From the NCBI RefSeq assembly GCF_000177675.1, contig NZ_ADGX01000026.1, positions 1 to 64,000 of the forward strand: a stretch of 64,000 nucleotides of DNA. The letters run 5' to 3'. Shown piece after piece: positions 19,032 to 27,318 of this stretch. The translations under genes and the position numbers were made by a program. The stretch comes from Parafrankia sp. EUN1f (GTDB taxonomy: Bacteria; Actinomycetota; Actinomycetes; Frankiales; Frankiaceae). The stretch's first letter is position 1; the number at the start of each line of letters is the position of its first letter. Under the pieces are notes generated by a model. The model ran no database searches. It had not been told where the DNA came from and was given only the letters and a program-made list of their open reading frames with translations.

Positions 19032-19577
19032 TCAGACCGCGGCGGTGCCCTCTGCCGCCGAGATCGCGGGGACGGATTCGATGATCCGCGTCAGCATGGA
19101 ACGCAGCGCGGCGCGCTCGTCCGTGTTCAGGGGGGAGAGCAGGAGGTCGTTCATCCGCTCCACCCGGCTCGCGACCTGGCTGTGGGTGGCCTCGCCGCGC
19201 TGCGTCAGGCGCAGGACGTTGCGACGGCCGTCGCGCGGGTCGCGAACGCGGCGGATCAGCCCCCGCTGCACCAGGCGGGCGACGACGTCGGCGACGGTGG
19301 AACGATCAAGTGACGCCCGTTCGCCCAGCGTGCGCTGGTCGATGTCGGGGTCGGCGAGCAGGCTGTTGAGAACGACGAACTGCGGTGGGGTCGTCTCGGT
19401 GGACACGACAGCTGTCCAGAGTTGATATGTGACCTGCTGCAGACGGCGGGCGAGCTGTCCGGGGTGTGTCGACAGGTCAGCTACGGGCCGTGCGCGGCCG
19501 GGGTCGGTCTCCTCGGCCGGCCGTCTCGGTCCCGGGTAGCGCTGGTTCACGGCGTCCTCACGGGTCTCAATGGTCAC
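19032..19577 (-). CDS. MarR-family transcriptional regulator
   Basis: 181 residues from the GTG at 19577; the open frame goes further but the extra 57 residues look untranslated. The winged helix is clear: TTPPQFVVLNSLLADPDIDQRTLGERASLDRSTVADVVARLVQRGLIRRVRDPRDGRRNVLRLTQRG, with the DPRDGR wing typical of MarR. Flanking helices would dimerise. A ligand-responsive repressor is expected; two GTTCCAAA direct repeats about 200 bp upstream are a possible but unproven operator. Confidence 0.9.
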   Translation of the reverse strand: MTIETREDAVNQRYPGPRRPAEETDPGRARPVADLSTHPGQLARRLQQVTYQLWTAVVSTETTPPQFVVLNSLLADPDIDQRTLGERASLDRSTVADVVARLVQRGLIRRVRDPRDGRRNVLRLTQRGEATHSQVASRVERMNDLLLSPLNTDERAALRSMLTRIIESVPAISAAEGTAAV

Positions 19578-20463
19578 ATAGGCAGATGACGCGGGCGGGG
19601 TCAGGGCTTCGTTCCATTCAGGGATGTCGGGCTGGGATGGGTTGGGACGTTCGCGCGCCCGACGGCATGGGGCTTCGCGTTGGTCATCATCTCGCATCTC
19701 TACGCCCGTTGCCGGCAAGCCGGAGGAATCGCACGGGGATGACCCCACGGAACGGGTAACTCATCCGGCATGTTCCAAACCGCGCTGTTCGTTCCAAAGA
19801 TATCCGGTGGATGGTCACCGGTCGGCGTGCCGCGGATCTGCACGGGCATCCAGTGCCTGCCGGTGGGGCGTGCCCGACATGTCATCACGGCCGGCTTGAG
19901 GTGTGCCCGGCGGTTCCATTTTGCCGGCTCGAGGGTGGGAGCGTGACGTGTTCGGCGTAGCCCGTGCGGGCCGTTGACGTGCGGCAGGGCTCGGGCGGCG
20001 GGTCGCCCGGGAGGTGATCCACCGCCTGGGCCACAAGCGTCCCACCAGATATGTCAGCCAGACCTATGTCATGAAATTTCGACCGGCGACTCCGATGCGG
20101 TGCATAGAGTCCCCGAAGGGCGGGATGCGTGCGTCACGGTGGTCCCACGGGGGAACAACACGTAGGACTTCTTCGTCTCCGCTCCGGGTGACGCACTTGG
20201 CGCGCAGGGCGGCGATGGCTTACCGGTGGTACTCGTGGAACCACCTGCCGGCTGGAATCAGTGCCATGCTCGTGCGGATGCGCCCGGCGGAAGACCGTGT
20301 GCTTACGTGTCGTGAACACGACCATAGGGCTGCGTGTGTCACTGAGGTGCGGTCGGCACCTTGTGTCCGAATTAGCGATGATGTGTCCCGCCGGGGCATG
20401 ATGCGGGGCGCCCGACACGGATGCGGCGTTCGGGGAGTCACCGACATCGGCGCGGGTACCCCG
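19578..20463. other. 886-bp intergenic region
   Basis: No convincing gene. It carries direct repeats of GTTCCAAA at 19772-19779 and 19791-19798 (19 bp apart) upstream of the MarR gene. From about 20000 to 20420 the base composition is less GC-rich than in the genes around it. The plus-strand frame upstream of 20464 is open but does not look protein-like. Confidence 0.5.
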
Positions 20464-21324
20464 ATGGTCATGGATGATGCACCACGAGGGCTACGGGAAA
20501 GCCTCAAACGGGTCGCCGTGACGCTGAAGGAGGCCGAGATCCCCTTCGCGCTCGGCGGCAGCTATGCCTGCTGGGCCCGTGGTGGTCCGGAGCCGGTCCA
20601 CGACGTCGACTTCATGCTCCGTGAGTCCGACGTCCCCGCAGCCGTGGACGTCCTGCGCTCGGCGGGGCTGCGTCCAGTGGACCCACCTGAGGACTGGCTG
20701 ACAAAGGTCTACGACGGTGACGTCCTGGTCGATCTCATTCACCACCCGGTCGGCCGGGCGGTGACCGACGAGATGCTCGCGCGCTCGCGTGACCTGTCCG
20801 TCGATTCGGTCCGGATGCCCGTCCTCGATGCGACCGACTGGTTCGAGATGACCCTGCTCGCGTTGGACGAGCGATACTGCGATCTCGGCCGGGTACTTCC
20901 GATGATTCGCGCGATGCGGGAACAGGTCGACTGGGCCCAGGTTCGGCGGGCCACCGCAGACTCCCCGTTCGCCGAGGCCGCGTTGCTCATCGCGACCCGC
21001 CTGAAGCTCATTCCGCCACCCGTCGGAGGGCCCGTGCCTCCGGCGGGGCTGGACGTCACCGAACCCGCGGAGTACCTCGCCGGTGATCTGCATGAGCGCC
21101 TCGCCGAGGACCCGCGGGTGGCCGAGCTCGGGCTGGAGGTGACCGTGGGTCCGGCGGGGGTGACCGTGCGAGGCGAGGTCGCGACGGAGGCCCGCCGGCA
21201 CATGCTGGACGCGGTGGTGGCGGAGCTGGTCCCCGACCGGCCGATCCGCAACGAGGTCACCGTCTCGCACCGGGAGCTGCCACCGACCGCGGAGATCGTG
21301 AGAAGCGTGGAGAGCGTGTCATGA
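20464..21324 (+). CDS. Nucleotidyltransferase-fold protein with C-terminal BON domain
   Basis: 286 residues from the ATG at 20464. The first 190 residues match the NTP-transferase fold of MNT/AbiEii-like proteins: LGGSYACWARGG, HDVDFMLRESDVPAAVDVLRSAGL, DVLVDLIHH. The catalytic D-x-D is VDF after H-D, and a later acidic residue is in VLVDLI. Residues about 200-270 (GDLHERLAEDPRVAELGLEVTVGPAGVTVRGEVATEARRHML) form a BON domain, usually phospholipid- or small-ligand-binding. The stop overlaps the phosphoesterase start by ATGA. The pair may add and remove a nucleotidyl group; that is an inference from context. Confidence 0.8.
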   Translation: MVMDDAPRGLRESLKRVAVTLKEAEIPFALGGSYACWARGGPEPVHDVDFMLRESDVPAAVDVLRSAGLRPVDPPEDWLTKVYDGDVLVDLIHHPVGRAVTDEMLARSRDLSVDSVRMPVLDATDWFEMTLLALDERYCDLGRVLPMIRAMREQVDWAQVRRATADSPFAEAALLIATRLKLIPPPVGGPVPPAGLDVTEPAEYLAGDLHERLAEDPRVAELGLEVTVGPAGVTVRGEVATEARRHMLDAVVAELVPDRPIRNEVTVSHRELPPTAEIVRSVESVS

Positions 21325-22163
21325 TCAGGATCGCCGCCGTCGGTGACATCCATCTGGGCACGGACTCCCCGGGCACCTTCGCACCCTGCATGGCCGGGGT
21401 CGGCGACCTCGCGGACGTGCTGCTCGTCGCGGGTGATCTCACCCAGCACGGGTCGGTGGCGGAGGCGGAGGTGGTGGCGGGGGAGCTCGTCGGCGCCGAG
21501 GTGCCGGTGATCGCGGTGCTCGGCAACCACGACTACCACGATGATCATCCGGACCAGATCGTCTCGGTGCTGGCCGAGGCCGGGGTGCGGACGCTGGAGG
21601 GCACCGGGACGGTGCTGCCGGTCGGTGCCGTGCGCCTGGGGGTGGCCGGAACCAAGGGTTTCGGTGGCGGTTTCGCCGGGGCCAGCGGAAGTGACTTCGG
21701 CGAGCCGCTGATGAAGACGTTCATCCGCCACTCCAAGGAGGTCAGCGCCGGTCTGCGCACCGCCCTCGACGACCTCGACTGCGACGTGCGCATCGCGCTG
21801 ACGCACTACTCGCCGGTGCCCGACACCCTCGCCGGGGAGCGTCCGGAGATCTTCCCGTTTCTCGGCAGCTACCACCTGGCGGAGGCGGTCGACGCCGGCC
21901 GAGCCCATCTCGCGCTGCACGGGCACGCCCACGCGGGCACCGAGAAGGGGCGCACGGCCGGGGGAGTCCCCGTCCGCAACGTCGCCAGACCGGTGATCGG
22001 CCGGGCCTTCGCACTGTACGAGGTCGACGAGGCAGCCTGCGCTCCGCAGGGGACCGCCCCCGTCGCGACGGACCACGCCACGGAGCGGCCTACGGCCGGT
22101 CGGCGGCCCGTGTCGTCACCCGAACGGGCCAGTTCGACTACGAATCTGTGGCGTTCGAGGTGA
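21321..22163 (+). CDS. Calcineurin-like metallophosphoesterase
   Basis: 280 residues, translationally coupled to the nucleotidyltransferase gene. Metal ligands appear in order: GDIHLG, AGDLTQHG, LGNHDYH, THYSP and HGHAHAG, so the active site is complete. The last 50 residues (ATDHATERPTAGRRPVSSP...) are low complexity. This class hydrolyses phosphomonoesters, diesters or cyclic nucleotides; the substrate is open. No signal peptide, so cytosolic. Confidence 0.92.
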   Translation: MIRIAAVGDIHLGTDSPGTFAPCMAGVGDLADVLLVAGDLTQHGSVAEAEVVAGELVGAEVPVIAVLGNHDYHDDHPDQIVSVLAEAGVRTLEGTGTVLPVGAVRLGVAGTKGFGGGFAGASGSDFGEPLMKTFIRHSKEVSAGLRTALDDLDCDVRIALTHYSPVPDTLAGERPEIFPFLGSYHLAEAVDAGRAHLALHGHAHAGTEKGRTAGGVPVRNVARPVIGRAFALYEVDEAACAPQGTAPVATDHATERPTAGRRPVSSPERASSTTNLWRSR

Positions 22164-22218
22164 GCATGACCGGCTGATGCGGGTACGCCCAGGACACCAG
22201 ACGAGAAGGGGCGTGCTC

Positions 22219-22644
22219 ATGTCGATGGATCGGGGCAGTGCCAAGCACGGAGCTGTGCGCGACGAGGTGCTGGCGCACGAGGTCGCAGGCTTCGTCCGCG
22301 CGCGTCGGGACACCCGTGTCGACGAGTGGAGGTCGCCGGAGCCGCCGGCGGAGGACACCTCGGCGCTGGCCGCCCGTCCGGACGGTGCGGGCGTCCTCGG
22401 CAGTGCCCCGCCCGGCATGACCTCGGCGGACGTGGAGGAACGCTCCGAGCTGGCCCGGTGGCTGGGCCGAGCCGTCTTCCCCGCCGAACGCAACGAGGTG
22501 ATGGACCACCTGCGCCACCAGCACGCGCCCGACCGGGTGGTCGACGAGGTCGGTGGCGCGCCCGAAGGGATCCAGTTCACGTCGCTGGGGCAGCTCTGGC
22601 GTGCGCTGCGGGCTGACGCGCACGTGGAGTCCCGGCGCTACTGA
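22219..22644 (+). CDS. DUF2795-like small protein
   Basis: 141 residues from the ATG at 22219 (AAGGGG at 7-8 nt). The N-terminus is charged and variable. The C-terminal 60 residues, ELARWLGRAVFPAERNEVMDHLRHQHAPDRVVDEVGGAPEGIQFTSLGQLWRAL, match the pattern of DUF2795, a helical domain of actinobacteria and cyanobacteria with no settled function. It follows the phosphoesterase by 55 bp and may be in the same unit. Confidence 0.75.
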   Translation: MSMDRGSAKHGAVRDEVLAHEVAGFVRARRDTRVDEWRSPEPPAEDTSALAARPDGAGVLGSAPPGMTSADVEERSELARWLGRAVFPAERNEVMDHLRHQHAPDRVVDEVGGAPEGIQFTSLGQLWRALRADAHVESRRY

Positions 22645-22766
22645 GGCCCGGACCTTCCCGCTGCTGATCCAAACCTGCGACCTGGGTGAGAGACGACGTG
22701 GGTGAAAGACCGCCGAGGTTGCCAGGAAGGCTGGTATACGGCCCTCACGCTGGGCACAGGCCTGGC

Positions 22767-23432
22767 ATGGATGGTCCTGTCCTGGAACGACAGCCGAGCC
22801 CCCGGCGACGCCCCGCGAAGGCCGGGGCGTCCGCGAGATCCAAGACTTCGGCGGGCTCCGCGGCGTCCGCGGGATCCGCGGGATCCGCGGGATACGCGTC
22901 ATCGGGATCCGGGAGGCTCGCGAAGTCGGGGCGTACCGCGACCGGTCCCCGCACCGGTCCGCAGCCGCCGAGCCCGATCGCGGTACATCCCGGTCGGGGG
23001 CGCGCCGGTCGGGGGCGCGGCGCGGGGACGGCACGCCGTCGCCCCGTCGGGCGCGCCGGCTCCCGCTCCCGTTCCTGCTCCAGGTGGGTGGCCCGGCATC
23101 CGGTGGTGTTCGCGCTGGTCGGAGCGGCTGTGCTGCTCGGCTGTTCGGCCCTGCTGGGAGCACTGGACCTGTTCGCCGCGGGCGCTGTCCTCGGCTTCTG
23201 GGTCCTGATCGCCGCGACTGGTCTTGTGCTCGGTCGGCCGGGCATCGACTGGCAGATACCGACCGAGCAGCTGCGTCGCGGAGCCAGGGCTGCCGTCGCC
23301 GAGACGAGGCACGAGGCACGGATGCTCACCCAGCGTCTGGCCGGCGTCCGGACCGCTCGCCGGAGCGGGCGAGGGAGCGGGACACGCCCGCGGCCGGCCC
23401 AGCCAGGCGTGCCCGACCCAGAAGATGGGTAG
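22767..23432 (+). CDS. Basic two-TM membrane protein, unrecognised
   Basis: About 221 residues from the ATG at 22767; a start at 22686 is possible. The N-terminal 115 residues are Arg/Ser/Ala/Gly-rich with SAGSAASAGSAGSAG, encoded by GGATCCGCG-type tandem repeats near 22850-22895. Two TMs follow: VVFALVGAAVLLGCSALLGAL and AAGAVLGFWVLIAATGLVLG. The tail is amphipathic and basic (QLRRGARAAVAETRHEARMLTQRLAG). Codon use in the TM part is clearly coding. Function unknown. Confidence 0.6.
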   Translation: MDGPVLERQPSPRRRPAKAGASARSKTSAGSAASAGSAGSAGYASSGSGRLAKSGRTATGPRTGPQPPSPIAVHPGRGRAGRGRGAGTARRRPVGRAGSRSRSCSRWVARHPVVFALVGAAVLLGCSALLGALDLFAAGAVLGFWVLIAATGLVLGRPGIDWQIPTEQLRRGARAAVAETRHEARMLTQRLAGVRTARRSGRGSGTRPRPAQPGVPDPEDG

Positions 23433-23441
23433 GGAACCGGC

Positions 23442-23801
23442 ATGGCTGGGACCTTGGACGGTGCGTGTGGACCGGGATCCTCGGACCTGCTGGTGACGCT
23501 GGCTGGCGGTCTCGACGAGGCCGAGCGGGTGGAGACCATGCAGATCATCACCCGGCGGCTCATCGCCGAGCGTGCGGCCGCGGCCGGCGGTCAGCGCGAG
23601 CGGCAGGTCGACGTGGGGACCCGTAACCGGGCCTCACGGCGGCGTGCCCCGGGTCAGGCTCCGACGCCCACCCACCCCACCAAGCCGTCAGCAGCCACGA
23701 AGCCAGCGGGGTCAGCCACGAAGTCTGCCGAGCACCGGGAGTCTGCAGGGCGGCGCGGCGAAGGAGGCTCACGAGGTTCCCGGCAGGGTCGACAGCCTTG
23801 A
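23442..23801 (+). CDS. Small hypothetical protein with basic, Lys/Thr-rich tail
   Basis: 119 residues; AGGGAA precedes the ATG at 23442 by about 8 nt, and it follows the membrane protein gene by 9 bp, so the two look co-transcribed. A short helix-forming core (LLVTLAGGLDEAERVETMQIITRRLIAERAAAAGG) is followed by a long disordered basic tail (KPSAATKPAGSATKSAEH). I do not recognise it. Possible nucleic-acid or membrane contact through the tail is speculation. Confidence 0.5.
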   Translation: MAGTLDGACGPGSSDLLVTLAGGLDEAERVETMQIITRRLIAERAAAAGGQRERQVDVGTRNRASRRRAPGQAPTPTHPTKPSAATKPAGSATKSAEHRESAGRRGEGGSRGSRQGRQP

Positions 23802-23950
23802 TCCGTGTTTCGCGCATCCGGTCCTGCCGGGCTGGTCAGCCGATTGGCGACGTGGCCTCGATGACCCCGCAGAACGGCGCCGACCAGGCTCGGTAGCCGG
23901 CCGCGTGTCCATCGCGGGAAGCACGAGCTTCCGGTTGGCGTTGCTGCCGG

Positions 23951-24001
23951 GCAAGAGTTGAGGATCGTGGTCGTCGGGACGACCAAAATCCCATGAGCTT
24001 C
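23951..24001. repeat. Family A palindromic repeat, copy 4 (degenerate)
   Basis: GCAAGAGTTGAGGATCGTGG then TCGTC, loop GGG, GACGACCAAAATCCCATGAGCTTC. The inner arms match the family well, the right outer arm is degraded. It lies between converging genes. Confidence 0.65.
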
Positions 24002-24015
24002 GAGCGGCGGCGATC

Positions 24016-24249
24016 TCAGCCGCAGCAGCCTCCGCCGCAGCAGGCGCCACCACCACCACTGGCCGGTGCGGGCGCGCTCGCCATCGCGGGCGCTGACGCG
24101 CCGCGGCTCACCGCGACCGCGGAGAAGACCCGGGAGGTCTCCTGATGGCCCGCGGGGCACAGCGCCGGGGCAGTCGTGTCAGCGTGGATACCGCGACGCA
24201 CCTCGAAGGAAGCGTCACAGACACGGCATCGGTACTCGTAGGCGGGCAC
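24016..24249 (-). CDS. FmdB-family zinc-ribbon protein
   Basis: 77 residues from the GTG at 24249, which puts VPAYEYRCRVCDASFEV at the N-terminus, the standard FmdB opening (M-P-x-Y-x-Y-x-C-x-x-C). The second Cys pair position is ALCPAGH, so one ligand is unclear. The end GGGGACCGGGCCG is Cys/Gly-rich, as in many actinobacterial members. A small putative regulatory or metal-binding protein; cytosolic. Three tandem palindromes lie between its start and the thiolase gene. Confidence 0.85.
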   Translation of the reverse strand: MPAYEYRCRVCDASFEVRRGIHADTTAPALCPAGHQETSRVFSAVAVSRGASAPAMASAPAPASGGGGACCGGGCCG

Positions 24250-24337
24250 AGAGCAAGGATAGGCCGGTGCCGGGTGCCGCGGGGGCGGAGTCACCCAGCC
24301 CGGCCAGTCCAGAATCCTCACATCCGCCTGAGAGCCA

Positions 24338-24383
24338 CAGGCGCCTGGAGAACCTCAGGCGCCTGGAGAGTCACAGGCGCCTG
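24338..24383. promoter_or_regulatory. Three CAGGCGCCTG palindromes at 18-bp spacing
   Basis: Perfect 10-bp palindromes CAGGCGCCTG occur at 24338-24347, 24356-24365 and 24374-24383, exactly 18 bp apart, with a decayed fourth (CAGGCGCTCG) at the thiolase stop. They lie in the leader of the FmdB gene. Either an operator array or a short tandem repeat whose unit is palindromic. Confidence 0.6.
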
Positions 24384-24402
24384 AGAGTCCGACTGATGAG
24401 GG

Positions 24403-25596
24403 TCACAGGCGCTCGAGAATCGTCGCGTTCGCGAGTCCGCCCGCCTCGCACATGGTCTGCAGCCCGTAGCGCCCACCGGTCTGCTCCAGGGCGTGCACCA
24501 GGGTCGTCATGATCCGGGCGCCGCTGGCGCCGAGCGGGTGGCCGAGTGCGATCGCACCTCCCCGTGTGTTGACCCGCTCGGCCGGGGCGCCGATCTCGGC
24601 TCGCCAGTCCAGGACGACGGTGGCGAACGCCTCGTTCACCTCGAACAGGTCGATGTCGTCGAGCCGCAGCCCGGAGCGTTCCAGCACCCGGCGCGTCGCC
24701 GGGATGACCCCGCGCAGCATCAGGAACGGGTCGTCGCCGACGACGACGAAGCTGTGCAGCCGGGCTCGCGGGCGCAGCCCCAGCTCGCGGGCCCGTTCCG
24801 AGGTGGTGATCAGCAGCGCCGCGGAGCCGTCGCTGATCTGTGAGGCGTTGCCCGCCGTCACGTTCCAGCCGATCTCCGGGAAACGCGCCGCGGCCGCCTC
24901 GTCGTAGTAGGCGGGACGAAGCCCGGCGAGCGCCTCCATGCTCGTCGACGGACGGATCCCCTCGTCGGCGGAGACCTCGACGACCGATCCGTCCGCCTGG
25001 GTGACCTTCACCGGCGCGATCTCGGGGGTGAGAAGCCCTTCCCGGGTGGCGGCGAAGGCCCGCTGGTGGCTGGCGAGCGCGAACTCGTCCAGCTGCGCGC
25101 GAGGAGTGCCGCGCCGCGCGCCGATGAGCTCCGCGCTGATGCCCTGCGGCACCAGCCCGGCGGGGTAGCGCTCGTTGATGCGGACGCCGCGGCTGTCGCC
25201 GGGCTGGGTCGCCGAGCCCATCGGCACTCGGCCCATCGACTCCACTCCGCACGCCACCACCATGTCGTACGCACCGGCGATCACGCCCTGCGCGGCGAAG
25301 TGCACGGCCTGCTGGGACGAGCCGCACTGCCGGTCGACGGTGGTGGCCGGCACGGATTCGGGCAGGCCGGCCGCGAGCCCGGCCCAGCGCGCGATGTTCG
25401 CGGACTGCTCGCCGGTCTGGGTGACACAGCCGGCGATCACGTCGTCAATGTGCGTGGGATCGATGCCGGCCCGCTCGACCACCGCGGAGATGCTGTGGGC
25501 CAGCAGGTCGATGGGGTGGACCGGGGCAAGGCTGCCGGTGGCCCGCCCGCGCCCGATCGGGGTCCGTACCGCTTCGACGATGACGGCGTCACGCAT
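24403..25596 (-). CDS. Thiolase / acetyl-CoA acyltransferase
   Basis: 397 residues; ATG at 25596 with AAGGAG at 6 nt. Full-length type II thiolase: nucleophilic Cys in TVDRQCGSSQQAVHFAAQGV, the GVESMGRVPM loop, GNASQISDGSAALLI, VNEAFATVVLDW, GGAIALGHPLGASGARI (catalytic His) and CEAGGLANATIL (CxG catalytic Cys). It cleaves 3-ketoacyl-CoA with CoA, or condenses two acyl-CoAs, in the cytosol. No beta-oxidation partner is adjacent, so the direction and chain length are open. Confidence 0.95.
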   Translation of the reverse strand: MRDAVIVEAVRTPIGRGRATGSLAPVHPIDLLAHSISAVVERAGIDPTHIDDVIAGCVTQTGEQSANIARWAGLAAGLPESVPATTVDRQCGSSQQAVHFAAQGVIAGAYDMVVACGVESMGRVPMGSATQPGDSRGVRINERYPAGLVPQGISAELIGARRGTPRAQLDEFALASHQRAFAATREGLLTPEIAPVKVTQADGSVVEVSADEGIRPSTSMEALAGLRPAYYDEAAAARFPEIGWNVTAGNASQISDGSAALLITTSERARELGLRPRARLHSFVVVGDDPFLMLRGVIPATRRVLERSGLRLDDIDLFEVNEAFATVVLDWRAEIGAPAERVNTRGGAIALGHPLGASGARIMTTLVHALEQTGGRYGLQTMCEAGGLANATILERL

Positions 25597-25631
25597 GGAA
25601 GACTCCTTCTCCCGAGTGAGTCCGAAAATTG

Positions 25632-25683
25632 AACTCACTATGTAGGCCAGTCTGGACCTATGGGTTGGAAAAGGCAACTCACT
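25632..25683 (-). promoter_or_regulatory. Putative thiolase promoter with repeated AGTGAGTT
   Basis: On the minus strand AGTGAGTT occurs at 25683-25676 and 25639-25632, about two to four helical turns apart, with a small dyad CCAG-T-CTGG (25647-25655) between them. A TACATAGT stretch could be the -10 box. The region is notably AT-rich for this genome. Confidence 0.4.
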
Positions 25684-25931
25684 GGTTGCCGCGGCCACGG
25701 TCCCGCGTAGCCTGAGCCCGTGACTACTCCGACGGCTGAGGCCGCCGGCTTCTCAGGCCGCGTGCGCGGTCTGACGGGCCAGCCCGGCCCGGAGGGTGTT
25801 GACGGCCGCGTTCACGTCGGCGCGGCTCCGCGATCATGAGGATGTCCGAGGCGAGCGTGTCGGAGCAGCGCGCGCCAGAGCGGTGCGGAGCCGGGCAGCC
25901 CGCGCCGGAACAGGATCGCCCGGAGGGGTAC

Positions 25932-27071
25932 GTGGCTGGCAGGTCCGACGGTGCGGCGCCACCTGTCGTCGCCGAGATCCTGCGGGGCCGCGCGCCCGGC
26001 CTCGACGTGCTGGTCGAGAGCCGGATCAGGGGAACCGTCGTGGGGCTTGACCCCACTGGCGCCGTGCTGCTGGCCGCCGGCGACCCGAGCGCGGTGATCT
26101 CGCCGCGCTCCACGGTCAAGCCGATGCAGGCCGTGGGCATGCTGACGGCCGGGCTCGACGTGGTCTTCGGGGCGACGCCGGGCGGGCCGGCTGTGCCGGG
26201 CGGGCCGGCTGTGCGGGGCGGGCCCGGAGGTGGGAGCGGCGCCGTGGGCGGCATCCCGCCGGAGCTGCTCGCGATCGTGGCCTCGTCGCACAGCGGTGAG
26301 CCCGAGCAGGTGGCGGCCGTGCGCGCCGTGCTGGCGGCGGCCGGGCGGGGGCCGAGCGACCTGGCCTGCCCGCCGGACCTTCCGCTTGGGCGTCTTGCCC
26401 ACGAGCGGCACCTCGCCGCCGGGGGAAGCCCCGAACGACTACTGATGAACTGCTCGGGCAAGCACGCAGGCATGATCGCCTGCTGTGTGGGGTCCGGCTG
26501 GCCGGTGAGCGGCTACCTCGAGCCGGACCACCCGCTGCAGCAGCGGATCCGAGTCGCGATCGAGGAGCTTGTCGGCGGCCCGGTGACGGCTCCCGCCGTC
26601 GACGGCTGTGGCGCACCGCTGTTCGGCGTTCCGTTGCTCGGCCTCGTCCGAGGGATGCGTGAGCTCGCGCTCGCGGCGGCCGGGTCGGCCGGGTCGGCGG
26701 GGCCCGCGGGAACGGCGTCGCCGAGGCGGCGGGTCGCGGCGGCGATGCGCGCCTTCCCCGCCCGCGTCGGCGGGCCCGGGCGCCCGGACACCGAGCTGAT
26801 GCTCGCGGTGCCGTCGCTGATCGCGAAGGACGGTGCGGAAGGCGTGTCCGTCGCCGCGACGTCGGCAGGGTTCGCGGCCGCCGTCAAGATCGAGGATGGT
26901 TCTCAGCGTGCCGCGATGCCGGTGCTGATCGCCGCGTTGCGGTATCTCGGTGCGTTCGCCGCCGACCCCGACTCCGATCTGGCTCGCGTCGAGGAGCTCG
27001 GTACGCCGAAGATGTTCGGCGGGGGCGCGGAGGTGGGTGTGCTGCGCGTGGTCCTCTCGCCGGGCGTGTGA
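25932..27071 (+). CDS. L-asparaginase II family protein
   Basis: 379 residues from the GTG at 25932, chosen for GGAGG at 5 nt; the open frame continues upstream to 25836 without a good ribosome site. Family signs: VLVESRIRGTVVGLDPTGAVLLAAGD, SPRSTVKPMQAVGML, IVASSHSGEPEQVAAVRAVL, LLMNCSGKHAGMIACC, VDGCGAPLFGVPLLGLVRG, LIAKDGAEGV. This is the PF06089-type amidase-like asparaginase, which hydrolyses asparagine to aspartate and ammonia. Two Gly/Pro/Ala-rich insertions (about 90-115 and 255-270) are lineage additions. No signal peptide. Confidence 0.92.
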   Translation: MAGRSDGAAPPVVAEILRGRAPGLDVLVESRIRGTVVGLDPTGAVLLAAGDPSAVISPRSTVKPMQAVGMLTAGLDVVFGATPGGPAVPGGPAVRGGPGGGSGAVGGIPPELLAIVASSHSGEPEQVAAVRAVLAAAGRGPSDLACPPDLPLGRLAHERHLAAGGSPERLLMNCSGKHAGMIACCVGSGWPVSGYLEPDHPLQQRIRVAIEELVGGPVTAPAVDGCGAPLFGVPLLGLVRGMRELALAAAGSAGSAGPAGTASPRRRVAAAMRAFPARVGGPGRPDTELMLAVPSLIAKDGAEGVSVAATSAGFAAAVKIEDGSQRAAMPVLIAALRYLGAFAADPDSDLARVEELGTPKMFGGGAEVGVLRVVLSPGV

Positions 27072-27318
27072 TCACAGTGCGTGACACCGGCGTGTGATTC
27101 CGGGTGTCGGGTCGGGTGTCTGTTCCCTGCCATGTGTCGGTGTCCAGGCCTGCGACGTGCCCGAAAGCAGCGTTGCGTGCGCGTGGTGGCACGGCTGTGT
27201 AATGCTGTCCGTCACATAAGCCTCACTCTGGGACATGGCCAGGGGGTGGTGGTAACTCGGGCGGTCCGGCCGGTTACGCGTCAGGCAGCATTGATGATCC
27301 GCTGCACAGGATGGGGAG

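Noticed and set aside
20002-20070. REVIHRLGHKRPTRYVSQTY, similar to the C-terminus of tyrosine recombinases (xxLGHxxxxTxxxY)
   Set aside because: Only about 20 residues fit, without the upstream catalytic Arg motifs or any att-like repeat or tRNA; too short to call a relic.
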